Assembly (NCBI RefSeq): GCF_000590885.1
Contig: NZ_JFHN01000051.1
Span: 17,322 to 81,321 of the forward strand
Direction of reading: 5' to 3'
Source: Erwinia mallotivora
Lineage (GTDB): Bacteria > Pseudomonadota > Gammaproteobacteria > Enterobacterales > Enterobacteriaceae
Length of the DNA stretch: 64,000 nucleotides
Made by a program: the position numbers and the translations under genes. Within the stretch, counting starts at the first letter, position 1, and each line of letters begins with the position of its first letter. Shown here piece after piece: positions 28,562-37,055 of the stretch. The notes below the pieces were generated by a model. The model was not told the DNA's origin. It ran no database searches and was given only the letters and a program-made list of their open reading frames with translations.

Positions 28562-29044
28562 ATGAGTACTGATCTCTTCTTAAAAATCGACGGCATTACA
28601 GGTGAATCTCAGGACAGCAACCACAAAGGCTCGATCAACGTAGACTCTTTCACATGGGGTGCAACGCAACCTGGTAATATGTCAGTTGGCGGCGGCGGCG
28701 GCGCTGGTAAGGTTCAGTTTCGCGATCTAACAGTACAGACCCAAATCGACAAAGCAACACCCGCTATCATGCGATACGTCTCAAACGGCAAGCATATCGG
28801 CAAAATAGAGCTATCAGTCTGTAAAGCAGGTGGCAGCCAGATAGAGTATTGCCGTATAACTCTGGAAGACGTATTAATCACAAACGTAACATTCCATGGT
28901 ACGACAAATCGTGACCTTATCGGATTGTCCTACCAGTTTCAGGCTTCAAAAGTCAAAACCCAGTATTGGGAGCAATCCTCTACTGGCGGCAAAGGCGCAG
29001 AAAGTCAGTCGGGTTGGAATATTAAAACCAGCCAAGAAATTTAG
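28562..29044 (+). CDS. hcp: Orphan Hcp1-type type VI secretion protein
   Basis: A 160-residue protein that reads as Hcp1: MSTDLFLKIDGITGES at the start, the VDSFTWGATQPG strand, the glycine run SVGGGGGAGKV (about 40-50) and a final GWNIK. Hcp forms the hexameric rings of the T6SS inner tube and can carry small effectors in its pore. AAGGA lies seven bases upstream. No tssB, tssC, vgrG or other T6SS gene is in the window, so this is an orphan copy that would need a T6SS encoded elsewhere. Its carriage by a mobilizable element is notable. Confidence 0.92.
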   Translation: MSTDLFLKIDGITGESQDSNHKGSINVDSFTWGATQPGNMSVGGGGGAGKVQFRDLTVQTQIDKATPAIMRYVSNGKHIGKIELSVCKAGGSQIEYCRITLEDVLITNVTFHGTTNRDLIGLSYQFQASKVKTQYWEQSSTGGKGAESQSGWNIKTSQEI

Positions 29045-29112
29045 CGCTTATCTTTAATCTTTTAAAGTATAGAATTTTTTACGCCCAACGTAACGAGAAG
29101 TTAATATCGCAT

Positions 29113-29928
29113 ATGAAATATATAATTTTGATTGTTCTTTTTATATCCACTTTCTGGTGTTGGCATGCATTCCCAGATTACAGTCCACTAAAAATGCTAA
29201 CCTCTCCTACCACAAATATCAATGAAATATTCGCTGATTCATTTAATCTTACAGTAGGCATGTTTAAATATAATTTAATTTCTGCCAGCTGGATTACTTT
29301 TATCATTTATAGTTTTGATTTTGTTACGTCCACTCTGAACTATAATACGCCATACATGCGTAAATTATATAAGAGTTGCAGGCTTGAAGTTGCAACTCTT
29401 TTCATAATATCACTAATTACTTTTTTTATATTCTGGGATTCGAAGAATACTTTCACTAATTCAAGTGTAGACATTGCTATGGCTGGCTTAAGCTTTATGA
29501 TAGGCGCTCATTACAACTTTCTAAAATTATTTAAATTTAAAATTGGTAGAGTTAAATATCCAATTAAAATTGCAGCTTTGATCAATATTTTCATGGGTGC
29601 ATTTTCATTTTACATCATTGTGATTACAAATGACATTGCAATGGGTAGGTTCAATATGGAACAATCTATTTGGTTACAAATCACAGTAATAACTTATTCT
29701 TTATCACTTTATTTTTCCTCAAAGTATATTTCTTATGTAATTAAGACTAAAACATTAGGCGTGTCTCCTATCATTCTTGAAATTCTTAAATCTCTAAAAC
29801 CCAATAATAATATGTATGAAGACCTTGCTAAGGGAGTAGATATTTGGAACAAAAAAAGCAGAGAGGAAAAAGCAATAGCCAGCTCCAAGCTTAGAAAAAG
29901 AAACTCCAAAAAAAGAAAGAGAAAATAA
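29113..29928 (+). CDS. Multi-pass membrane protein with basic tail, unknown
   Basis: The 271-residue product begins with a membrane helix or signal sequence, then has about five more helices (around 60, 95, 120, 155, 190), and ends in a Lys/Arg-rich tail (SKLRKRNSKKRKRK). It follows hcp by 68 bp on the same strand and could share its transcript. No family is recognised. It might be the immunity partner of an Hcp-delivered membrane toxin, but nothing in the sequence proves this. Codon use is very AT-rich. Confidence 0.6.
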   Translation: MKYIILIVLFISTFWCWHAFPDYSPLKMLTSPTTNINEIFADSFNLTVGMFKYNLISASWITFIIYSFDFVTSTLNYNTPYMRKLYKSCRLEVATLFIISLITFFIFWDSKNTFTNSSVDIAMAGLSFMIGAHYNFLKLFKFKIGRVKYPIKIAALINIFMGAFSFYIIVITNDIAMGRFNMEQSIWLQITVITYSLSLYFSSKYISYVIKTKTLGVSPIILEILKSLKPNNNMYEDLAKGVDIWNKKSREEKAIASSKLRKRNSKKRKRK

Positions 29929-29986
29929 CGCCTAATTGTATTCTTAATTGATTGCTGCAATCCTATAATTAATCAAATATGGAAAG

Positions 29987-30406
29987 TCAAAGCCTCTTGC
30001 CTTTCCGTTTTTTCTTGTTAGGTGATACTTGACTCAATAGGACCGATTTCTCGTACTTAACCCTTTCTGCCTGATAGATCCCCTCTGCCTCCTGTTCATT
30101 ATCAATCGCATAGTGAATGAGATATCTAAAGAAGTATGTTAGCTCATGCTCAAACCCTAAGGTATCAATGATACGCTTTGAGCTACATTTAAGTGCATTT
30201 GAAAGCATAGATATTATAGTAAAGCGGTCAATTGTGCTGTTCATCTGATCAGGTAGATAGTATTTGATATAATAGCCTACACAGAAGAGCCACATGTAAC
30301 GCACAATTCTACTGTGATCAAAGCCAGACTGTTTTAATTTTTCAACATATAGTTGTAAAAGAAGAAGCAATTTCTCTTCTTTTGAAAGAGTATTATATTT
30401 TTTCAT
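29987..30406 (-). CDS. Unknown helical protein with basic C-terminus (139 aa)
   Basis: Translation from ATG 30406 (AAGGA eight bases or so upstream) gives 139 residues, mainly helical, ending in SPNKKKRKGKRL. It is convergent with the 271-residue membrane protein, 58 bp apart, and lies 96 bp downstream of the recombinase module on the same strand, so it may be its last gene. It shares a basic tail with its convergent neighbour. No family is recognised. Confidence 0.55.
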   Translation of the reverse strand: MKKYNTLSKEEKLLLLLQLYVEKLKQSGFDHSRIVRYMWLFCVGYYIKYYLPDQMNSTIDRFTIISMLSNALKCSSKRIIDTLGFEHELTYFFRYLIHYAIDNEQEAEGIYQAERVKYEKSVLLSQVSPNKKKRKGKRL

Positions 30407-30502
30407 AGTTGCATCCTTGCGATAATCGTCATCCTGACGATTAAAAATTAACATAAAACCTTAACTAGTCAATATGTGAAATCTATCAATTTTAGTTTAC
30501 TA

Positions 30503-30886
30503 TCAGCTTCTTTGTGTTACATCGCACTCACGTATATTATGTCTGCTACAAAATAAAAGGAGCTTATTTATATATTCTCTTTGAGCATCGATAATTTTGG
30601 CGCTATCTTCAATTTTCTTTTCAAGCCGTTCAATCCGCTCAGCAGCAACCTGAAGATTTCCTGGACGCACTTGGCATTTTAACTTTGATTTGATAATACC
30701 TTTCTTGACTTCAAATGCACTTACGATGTCTTTGTGCATGTATAGTGCTTGTCGAGTTGGACGTCTGCCAATTTTCTTAGTGACACTATCGCACAATCTT
30801 TCCCAGGTTATCTTATCTTGTAAAGACCAAGAATTTATAGATTCAATTATCCTTCTCTTGTCATTGTTTGTAATTCTTCTTGCCAT
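30503..30886 (-). CDS. Small helical/coiled-coil accessory protein of the recombinase module (GmtX/TnpC-like)
   Basis: The ATG at 30886 has AGGTGG six bases upstream and gives 127 residues; GTG at 30895 is an alternative. The N-terminal half (ITWERLCDSVTKKIGRRPTRQALYMHKDI) looks like a DNA-binding helical domain; residues about 78-115 form a coiled coil (AAERIERLEKKIEDSAK). A small protein of this type accompanies the recombinases of Tn554 (TnpC) and, from memory, of Gamma-Mobile-Trio elements (GmtX). It begins directly after the stop of the 536-residue recombinase gene. Confidence 0.62.
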   Translation of the reverse strand: MARRITNNDKRRIIESINSWSLQDKITWERLCDSVTKKIGRRPTRQALYMHKDIVSAFEVKKGIIKSKLKCQVRPGNLQVAAERIERLEKKIEDSAKIIDAQREYINKLLLFCSRHNIRECDVTQRS

Positions 30887-30895
30887 GTAAGCCAC

Positions 30896-32506
30896 CTATA
30901 TTTTACAAGTTTTGAATATTAATTCCTCATTCGCCCACTTATCCGCACCGTAAACACCAGAACCACTATCTTTATCCGATGTTTTTATTAAATATTCAAA
31001 TTTTTCTTTCAAAACTTTATTATTTTTATCAAATCCCGGATACTTTCCACATGGAGCCATTGCATAATCATGCTCACAATAACCATTGTCCATAATCATA
31101 AACGCCCCGTGACACTGATAAAAATCTAGTTCCGGTTCTTTCACACGCTCCTCTTTATTATTTTTTAAGTCCAATAGAGTGTTATTCTCAGAAAGCCCCT
31201 CTGGTATATTCTCCATGAAATCCATAGCGTGTTCTTGTGAAACATGGTTATAACTATTATTTTGAGAAACATTTTTCCTTCCAGACCAGCGAGCTATCTC
31301 GAAATCTGTCATTCCACCTAAATATGCAATAGTGTTTAATAAATGACGAGCTTGGTGAGAATTAACAAATAAACTTTTATTTTCTGAATCAGAGTATTTG
31401 TGCCTAGCAAATATGTTATTTTTGTTATAACGTGAAATATCATTATTAAACTCAACTGCATTAGCAACTCTAAGAGAAAAATAGTCTGTTTTCCTCTTAG
31501 AACTAAAACAATACTTGTGCTGTAAGCATAACGCATTAAATTGCACCGGTGTAAATCCTTTCGCTAGTCCATATTTAATGGCAGAGCTTTTATTTTCGAA
31601 GTTATTACATTCTAACTCTTTTGCCAGCTTACGTGCATTCTCAGATAGTTTTTTTAAACGCGATATAGCTTTCTTAGCTATAGGAACCATAATGGTCGGG
31701 ATCCATTTTATATTTGCTCCATATCCTTTTAGTGAGAATAACCGAAGCCCATATCTCATTACCCCATTGTGATCCTCTGAACAGAGTTCACAATCAAAAG
31801 GCAATGACAGTATCTCTGTTATACGTGAAGGTGCACACATGAGTAAAGCAAACACTGAACTTGTAAATAAATCTTGCTCACTTAAAAGGCAATCGTCTTT
31901 TGCAAAGATTGCAGCTAAAGCCTCTATTGATTTCAAACCAGACAATTTCCCTTCGGGACTTATCAGACACTCAAAACTTTCATACAGTTCAGGTGAAGGT
32001 TGCCTGGTTTTATTCTTCCAGCAAAAGTAGTGTTTATTTAGAAATCCCTTTTGAAAGATAATTTCAGAAATCTTTTCCAGATTAACTGATATCTGAAATG
32101 CAGTATTCCTTTTATATAACTTCTTTGCTCTTTGATAAGCATAATCGAACACATTCTCGTTAATCAAGCAAACGTCTGCACAATTGCATTTCTTATTTAG
32201 GGAGAATTCTAAAAGCCGTAGAGCAGCTATCAAAGCTGTATAGCTCTTTGAGGGATTTAAAATGTGCTTGTGAATGATAATTGCTTTACTAAAGTCACAA
32301 AATTTTTCATTCATATATTTCAATTTATTGGGTTTTGAATCTTCATCTTTTAACGATTTAAAAGTACAGAATCCATTCCATTTGTTTTCTTCCCAATGGA
32401 ATGGGAATTTGAAACGCTCAAATATATTCTTGGCGTCAGTAATGTAATTATCCAACCTTTCTAATGGATTGCGATTTTTATCAACGACATAAAAATTATT
32501 TTTCAT
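30896..32506 (-). CDS. Large tyrosine recombinase-like protein (GmtZ/TnpB-like)
   Basis: The ATG at 32506 overlaps the preceding stop (ATGA) and has GGAGGG ahead, giving 536 residues. The catalytic domain shows an Arg in CAPSRITEILSLP (about 226), the box HQARH (about 384-388) and a candidate Tyr in NSYNHVS (about 420). The C-terminal 90 residues contain a Cys/His cluster (YQCHG, then YCEHDYAMAPC) like the zinc-binding end of Tn554 TnpB-type proteins. The N-terminal 200 residues are unlike classical integrases. It is probably needed with the other two recombinases for transposition of the module. Confidence 0.72.
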   Translation of the reverse strand: MKNNFYVVDKNRNPLERLDNYITDAKNIFERFKFPFHWEENKWNGFCTFKSLKDEDSKPNKLKYMNEKFCDFSKAIIIHKHILNPSKSYTALIAALRLLEFSLNKKCNCADVCLINENVFDYAYQRAKKLYKRNTAFQISVNLEKISEIIFQKGFLNKHYFCWKNKTRQPSPELYESFECLISPEGKLSGLKSIEALAAIFAKDDCLLSEQDLFTSSVFALLMCAPSRITEILSLPFDCELCSEDHNGVMRYGLRLFSLKGYGANIKWIPTIMVPIAKKAISRLKKLSENARKLAKELECNNFENKSSAIKYGLAKGFTPVQFNALCLQHKYCFSSKRKTDYFSLRVANAVEFNNDISRYNKNNIFARHKYSDSENKSLFVNSHQARHLLNTIAYLGGMTDFEIARWSGRKNVSQNNSYNHVSQEHAMDFMENIPEGLSENNTLLDLKNNKEERVKEPELDFYQCHGAFMIMDNGYCEHDYAMAPCGKYPGFDKNNKVLKEKFEYLIKTSDKDSGSGVYGADKWANEELIFKTCKI

Positions 32507-33795
32507 TCTACCCTCCATGGATTAAACCTTTTACAGCCATGGCAAGGGTTAGAAGCCTTCTCACTTTTGATACTTTTAAGAGAATCAGGCTTTAGAGCAT
32601 TCATTAAAACGTCGCCACTAAAAGGCCTAATCCCCATAAAGACTTCCGCTATATCTTTAAGATAAGGAGTAACTGCTTTATCAATCACTTCAGCATTCCC
32701 TGGCTCATTTTTAATATATATTGCTGCACATGCTGTTGAGGTGTGGTCTAAAGCAACTGCTATTTCTTGAACACTAGCCCTATTCCTGGCCATTTTAGTA
32801 CCCAATGTATATCTAAATCTGTGAGGGTTCAATTTAATAATTTTATTTGTTCTTTCTGAAATTACATTATGAACACTTGCAAATTTATTTAATTTATAAA
32901 TCAAGTTTGACCGCCCAATCGTCAACTGACTGATCGAGCCTTTTAAAGAACTATTCATTAGTAACTTTTTATTTAAAAACAACGGGGCCTTTCTAAGTTC
33001 ACTTAAAGGAATATCCTTGAATCCATGCTTCTTTAAGAAGTCAAGATTATCTTTTACATGCCTGTTAAGTTGATTACAAAGTTTTTTTGATACTTTGACT
33101 GTACTGTACAACTCTCTTGGACCTGGCCTCTGTTTCGCCCTCTGTATACTTAGAATTCTCACTCCACCTTCTTTAAATATATCTTTCATTCTGAGGTTAA
33201 GTATTTGTGATATTCTTCTGCCAGTAGTTAATAGCAACTGAATTATTAAATAACATTCGTTATCTAGACTTTTTTCCTTCCGTGCTTTTCTGGAAATGAG
33301 AGATATTTTCCTTATCTCCTTATCTGTAAATGGCCCTCTTTCAGGATCCATAGATCCAACTACTTGACCTGGTGGTTTCCCTTTTGATTTCATTTCCTTG
33401 AAGAAGGTATATGCTTCATCATTTACACCAGCTAATCCAAGATCGAACCATTTGATCATGAAAATTTTCGTATTTACTGTATACCTATAGTTTTTAATAT
33501 TAAGATTTGCTTTTAAATCCCATGCAAATTCTTTGTTAATTTCTTTTGGAGAAAAAAACTTAAAAACATAGAGTAAGCTTTGAAAAATACTTTTTAGGTA
33601 TACCAACGAATAATTTTCCGCATAAAAAATCAAAGTTTCAATCATTCCTGCCTGCAAATCAAAATGCACTTTTTCAAGCAAGCTTGTCACGTCCCTCTTA
33701 AGATAATTGCTCAAATAACTGATTTGTTCTGTAATCGCTTCGTTATTTTTATTATCTTCTTTGGACAGTTCCATTTTTTCTTTTAACTTATTCAT
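32503..33795 (-). CDS. Second tyrosine recombinase of the module
   Basis: A 430-residue integrase-like protein with catalytic residues visible: Arg in TTGRRISQILNLR (about 191), box HRFRYTLGT (about 323), His in LDHTS and Tyr in AAIYIKN (about 360). The last 15 residues hold a CHGC motif, perhaps a small zinc site. AAAGGAG lies nine bases before the ATG. The gene overlaps the upstream recombinase by 8 bp and the downstream one by 4 bp, so all are translated from one message. Confidence 0.8.
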   Translation of the reverse strand: MNKLKEKMELSKEDNKNNEAITEQISYLSNYLKRDVTSLLEKVHFDLQAGMIETLIFYAENYSLVYLKSIFQSLLYVFKFFSPKEINKEFAWDLKANLNIKNYRYTVNTKIFMIKWFDLGLAGVNDEAYTFFKEMKSKGKPPGQVVGSMDPERGPFTDKEIRKISLISRKARKEKSLDNECYLIIQLLLTTGRRISQILNLRMKDIFKEGGVRILSIQRAKQRPGPRELYSTVKVSKKLCNQLNRHVKDNLDFLKKHGFKDIPLSELRKAPLFLNKKLLMNSSLKGSISQLTIGRSNLIYKLNKFASVHNVISERTNKIIKLNPHRFRYTLGTKMARNRASVQEIAVALDHTSTACAAIYIKNEPGNAEVIDKAVTPYLKDIAEVFMGIRPFSGDVLMNALKPDSLKSIKSEKASNPCHGCKRFNPWRVE

Positions 33796-34999
33796 TTACA
33801 AGCTCCTTTAATTCATTTTGAATTCTATCTTGAACTAACGCTAAAATTCTGTTGGCTTGTTCTCGAACGTATGTAGCATTATAAACATTCGACATTTGTG
33901 AATAAGGGGTCCAGCCCATTGCATAAGATCTAATTAACTCTGTACTGAGACCATTTAACGAGAAGTTTAAGTTTTCGATTTTCACTGAAAATTCATAGTT
34001 CCAGGTGTGTCTAAGCGAATGACCTGAAAATTCTTTCAAGATAGGGTCATGCTCTCTGATTTTTTGAATAGTTTTTTCATACGAACTAACGGACATAGGC
34101 AATCCCGCTTGTTTTCCACCCTTGTGACTTATAATTAAAAAATCATGCGGTTTCTTGCCAATATAATTTCTTCTCTCTGTTTGTATGTACTCAATAACTT
34201 TTCCAATGACCCATTCACTCACCTTCATTTTTCTACTCAATGTTTTAACTACGGGCTGATTAACCCTAGTATCAAATATATCCCCATGTCTTCTCATAAT
34301 TGAAATGGTGCTTTTATCAAAATTAATATCGCTGATTCTTAAATTTAGCAACTCACCTTTTCTCATACCGAGTGAATAAAGCAAAATGATAATAAGCTCA
34401 TTTCTTTTCCTGACGTTTTCACTATAAATATTGCTTGAAGAGTTAGCGCCAACATATCTGAATAAAACTTTTTTCTGAGTGCTGTCAATTGCTTTTCCAT
34501 CGTCCATATAATAGGTATCTGCGATCTTCTTTCTGGGTGTATATCCATTCAACATTTTTAGAAATAGTCTTGCCTGACTGTCATTGTGAGCTTCGCTTCC
34601 TATTAAATACTCACATAACCATTTGATATATTTAAATGCTATTTTTACTCTATAACATTTAGTCCCTGAACCTACCTCTCTGTGATTAAACTCGTATATA
34701 TTACCCTTAGCTTTTCTTTTAGACATATAAGTAATAATGTCTTTTATGTCTTCTCTTGCCAGAAAACACTTGTCGTTGATTACCTTTTCAAGATCGATAT
34801 TCTTTTTTTCAAAATAATCTAATAGCATTATTATGACTTTTGCTACTGCTAGTCTTGTAGAAGCGGTGTATTTGTCATTTACTATTTGACTTACCAGATA
34901 CAAATTAGGATAAACTACAGGCTTTAAACTACTGTGTATTATTTGGCATGATCTCGTACCGTCATTCATTATAAAATTTTTAACTACATACTTATTCAT
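33788..34999 (-). CDS. First tyrosine recombinase of the module (GmtY/TnpA-like)
   Basis: A 403-residue site-specific recombinase. The catalytic set is complete: Arg in LGMRKGELLNLR (about 211), HSLRHTWN (about 327-330) and Tyr in NVYNATYVRE (about 367-371). The N-terminal part has a SAM-like DNA-binding fold. The start has a strong GGGAGG six bases upstream and begins the four-gene unit. It differs clearly from the P4-type integrase of the host element, which lacks any close likeness beyond the active-site boxes. Confidence 0.82.
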   Translation of the reverse strand: MNKYVVKNFIMNDGTRSCQIIHSSLKPVVYPNLYLVSQIVNDKYTASTRLAVAKVIIMLLDYFEKKNIDLEKVINDKCFLAREDIKDIITYMSKRKAKGNIYEFNHREVGSGTKCYRVKIAFKYIKWLCEYLIGSEAHNDSQARLFLKMLNGYTPRKKIADTYYMDDGKAIDSTQKKVLFRYVGANSSSNIYSENVRKRNELIIILLYSLGMRKGELLNLRISDINFDKSTISIMRRHGDIFDTRVNQPVVKTLSRKMKVSEWVIGKVIEYIQTERRNYIGKKPHDFLIISHKGGKQAGLPMSVSSYEKTIQKIREHDPILKEFSGHSLRHTWNYEFSVKIENLNFSLNGLSTELIRSYAMGWTPYSQMSNVYNATYVREQANRILALVQDRIQNELKELVNE

Positions 35000-35427
35000 T
35001 TCTACCTCCCGGTTTTTACTTTTTAATTAACTCCGGGAATCTATATTTTATTATTTTTAACTTTGCAAATTTTTTTCTTATTAAATTATCTCGAATTGCA
35101 TTCTTATTGCTTTTTTTAAGTCTAATTTTACGTTTTATTATTCACTCAGATAAATAGACTTTCTCCTGAGTAATTACCATAAATATCTTTAAACCCCTTG
35201 AGAATAAAGGATTCTTTTCTTGCATTTTGAAAATATGTAAATTTCAATATACTTAAAATGCTATTATTTACGTTTTATTTTTCAACCGAAAAAAAATTTT
35301 TACATCGACCATCCGATTTTTATCATAGCTAAATTTAAGTCAAATTTCTTTGTGTGCTTTTTGTACTAAACTTATAGTTGCTTTGTCCCTCAAACTTTTC
35401 ATTAAACTTTTATAAGTAGGGAAGCCT
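35000..35427. other. AT-rich non-coding stretch, possible end of a nested element
   Basis: No credible gene. It holds the promoter side of the recombinase module, a CCCGG...CCGGG inverted repeat (about 35008-35037) and two copies of TTTACGTTTTATT (35127-35139 and 35267-35279). Recombinase-trio elements keep their recombinases at one end, so a boundary may lie here; no matching repeat elsewhere was found by eye. Confidence 0.4.
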
Positions 35428-36570
35428 ATGAACATCTTCATTAGTTCACTGATATCTGGGTTTGAAGAAAATCGAATTGCAGTTAAACGAGCCATTTCGA
35501 TTCTTGGTCATAAGCCTATCATGGCCGAGGATTTCGGTGCGCGTTCTGACTCTCCCCAAGTCACTTGCCTCAGAGGAGTCAGAGAAGCAGACGCTGTAAT
35601 CTTGATACTCGGCTCTCGCTATGGAACACCACAGCAAAAAGGTTTGTCTGCTACTCATGAAGAAGTACTAGAAGCTCGTACCACTAAGCCACTGATTATA
35701 TTTCTTGAAGCAAATATTCATCCTGAACCCGAACAAGAAAATTTGCTAAATGAAGTGAGTACCTGGGAAAAAGGACTATTCCGAGAGGAATTCAGTTCCG
35801 CTGAGGACCTGTTCGAGAAATGCCTTAAGGCCATTAGTCAGTTACAGCTTGCTCATGCACAATCACCAGTTGACCCAGAAGGGTTGAAAAAGCGAGCCAT
35901 AACGAATTTACCTAAGGAAAATCAGAACTATTTCCTTAGCTCAGTCAGACTCCAAATCTCCATAGCAGCAGGCCCTGACACGACAATTATCCGTCCAGCT
36001 CAAATGGGTTCTAAAGCACTGATAGACATCATGTCGCAGGAAGCTCTTTTTGGAAACAATTCGGGAATCGGACCAATTTTCGACAGGCAGTCTGGAGTTA
36101 ACGATAGTTTAGATAGCGACTCGTTATGTATCAGCCAGAGTCAAAATCGCGACGTGCATAACTTGGTCAAGCTTTCCCCCTCAGGGGACATACTTCTGAT
36201 CCTTTGCATGCCAATGCAATCAGGTGGTTTGCCGGTAATACTCGAGGAAACCGAACACGAAATCTTGTTAAAGGGCTTTGACTACGCCTCATGGCTTCTG
36301 GCAGAGATAGATAAAACGCAACGGCTGACTCATGTTGTTCCCGCCGTGAGCATAGCAGGAGCTTCCTCCGCTGGCTGGCGCACCATTGCTGAACACCAGG
36401 CTAGTCCAAACTCAATGCAGTCTTTCGGTATGGGTCAAAGCAAGGAACCTGTGCTTTTAAGTCCTGCACACATTGTCAGACAGTCATTTGCTTTGTCGTC
36501 AGATCGGAATACTTACGTTGAAGACTTCGTAGCCCTTCTGAGACGTATGTGGAAAGAACAAAGGTATTAA
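35428..36570 (+). CDS. DUF4062-domain protein, candidate defence gene
   Basis: A 380-residue protein. Residues 1-90 are a DUF4062 domain: MNIFISSLISGFEENRIAV, ILGHKPIMAEDF, VREADAVILILGSRYG, and SATHEEVLEA. DUF4062 is a Rossmann-like, TIR-related fold often found at the front of STAND ATPases and other conflict proteins. The remaining 290 residues are not recognised and lack an obvious P-loop. The start follows TAGGGAAGCCT. It is the last gene before attR. Composition is less AT-rich than the recombinase module. A defence role is inference from domain and location. Confidence 0.75.
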   Translation: MNIFISSLISGFEENRIAVKRAISILGHKPIMAEDFGARSDSPQVTCLRGVREADAVILILGSRYGTPQQKGLSATHEEVLEARTTKPLIIFLEANIHPEPEQENLLNEVSTWEKGLFREEFSSAEDLFEKCLKAISQLQLAHAQSPVDPEGLKKRAITNLPKENQNYFLSSVRLQISIAAGPDTTIIRPAQMGSKALIDIMSQEALFGNNSGIGPIFDRQSGVNDSLDSDSLCISQSQNRDVHNLVKLSPSGDILLILCMPMQSGGLPVILEETEHEILLKGFDYASWLLAEIDKTQRLTHVVPAVSIAGASSAGWRTIAEHQASPNSMQSFGMGQSKEPVLLSPAHIVRQSFALSSDRNTYVEDFVALLRRMWKEQRY

Positions 36571-36708
36571 GATTGCAGCCGACCCTATGTCTGAGGCGAG
36601 GAAAAATGCATGTCCGAGCTTAAGGCCAAGTAATGGGCCTAGAGTCAGAAAATCAAAATCTGCATTTCCTGATATAAATCATTGATTTATTGAAACTAGC
36701 TCCAGTGA

Positions 36709-36722
36709 TCTCGTGCCGACCA
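36709..36722 (+). repeat. attR: right 14-bp direct repeat
   Basis: An exact copy of the tRNA-Pro 3' end (TCTCGTGCCGACCA) without the rest of the tRNA. It marks the right junction of the element. Confidence 0.9.
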
Positions 36723-36768
36723 AATACATATTCTGTTAGTACCGCTTACTGACGGAAACCCCCACTTA

Positions 36769-36801
36769 GAACCGCATTCTCATTGAGTTTGCGGTTTTTT
36801 G
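36769..36801 (+). terminator. Displaced native terminator of tRNA-Pro
   Basis: AACCGCA / TGCGGTT with a 13-base loop and a T run, 47 bp after attR. This is where the tRNA-Pro terminator would lie if the element were removed. The following 36802-37055 shows no gene. Confidence 0.75.
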
Positions 36802-37055
36802 TTGCCTGACGTTATCGGGATTGACCGTTCACAGAAGGAAATTTTAGCCAGATGCTGAGTTGTATCCTCTCCAACAATAGAATAATCAGATGGAGAAGCT
36901 ACTGCTGGCAATAGGTTATGATGTTTACTGGTAAGGCTCGCAACAACAAAATACGAGCTTCTGCTATTAAAACTCTCACGATGCCATTATGCCGGAGTGA
37001 GAATTCATCACAATCGGTAGCTTTGAGGGTATGAAGATATCACTTTAAGATATCG

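Larger units (their letters stand above)
16696..36722. mobile_element. Integrative and mobilizable element in tRNA-Pro (about 20 kb)
   Basis: The element is bounded by 14-bp direct repeats of the tRNA-Pro 3' end. It carries a P4-type integrase next to attL, a MOBP-like relaxase with an accessory protein and no type IV secretion genes, which defines a mobilizable rather than self-conjugative element. Cargo: Mrr-like nuclease, SIR2-like protein, DUF4062 protein, orphan Hcp1 with DUF4225 protein, a four-gene tyrosine recombinase module and several membrane or small proteins. Much of it (18.2-24.4 and 29.0-35.4 kb) is visibly more AT-rich than the backbone, a sign of transfer. The genes to either side are backbone (left) or a separate accessory cluster (right). 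Confidence 0.88.

Noticed and set aside
35127..35279. 13-bp direct repeat TTTACGTTTTATT as target duplication of a nested transposon
   Set aside because: Both copies lie in the same non-coding AT-rich stretch with nothing between them; chance is likely.
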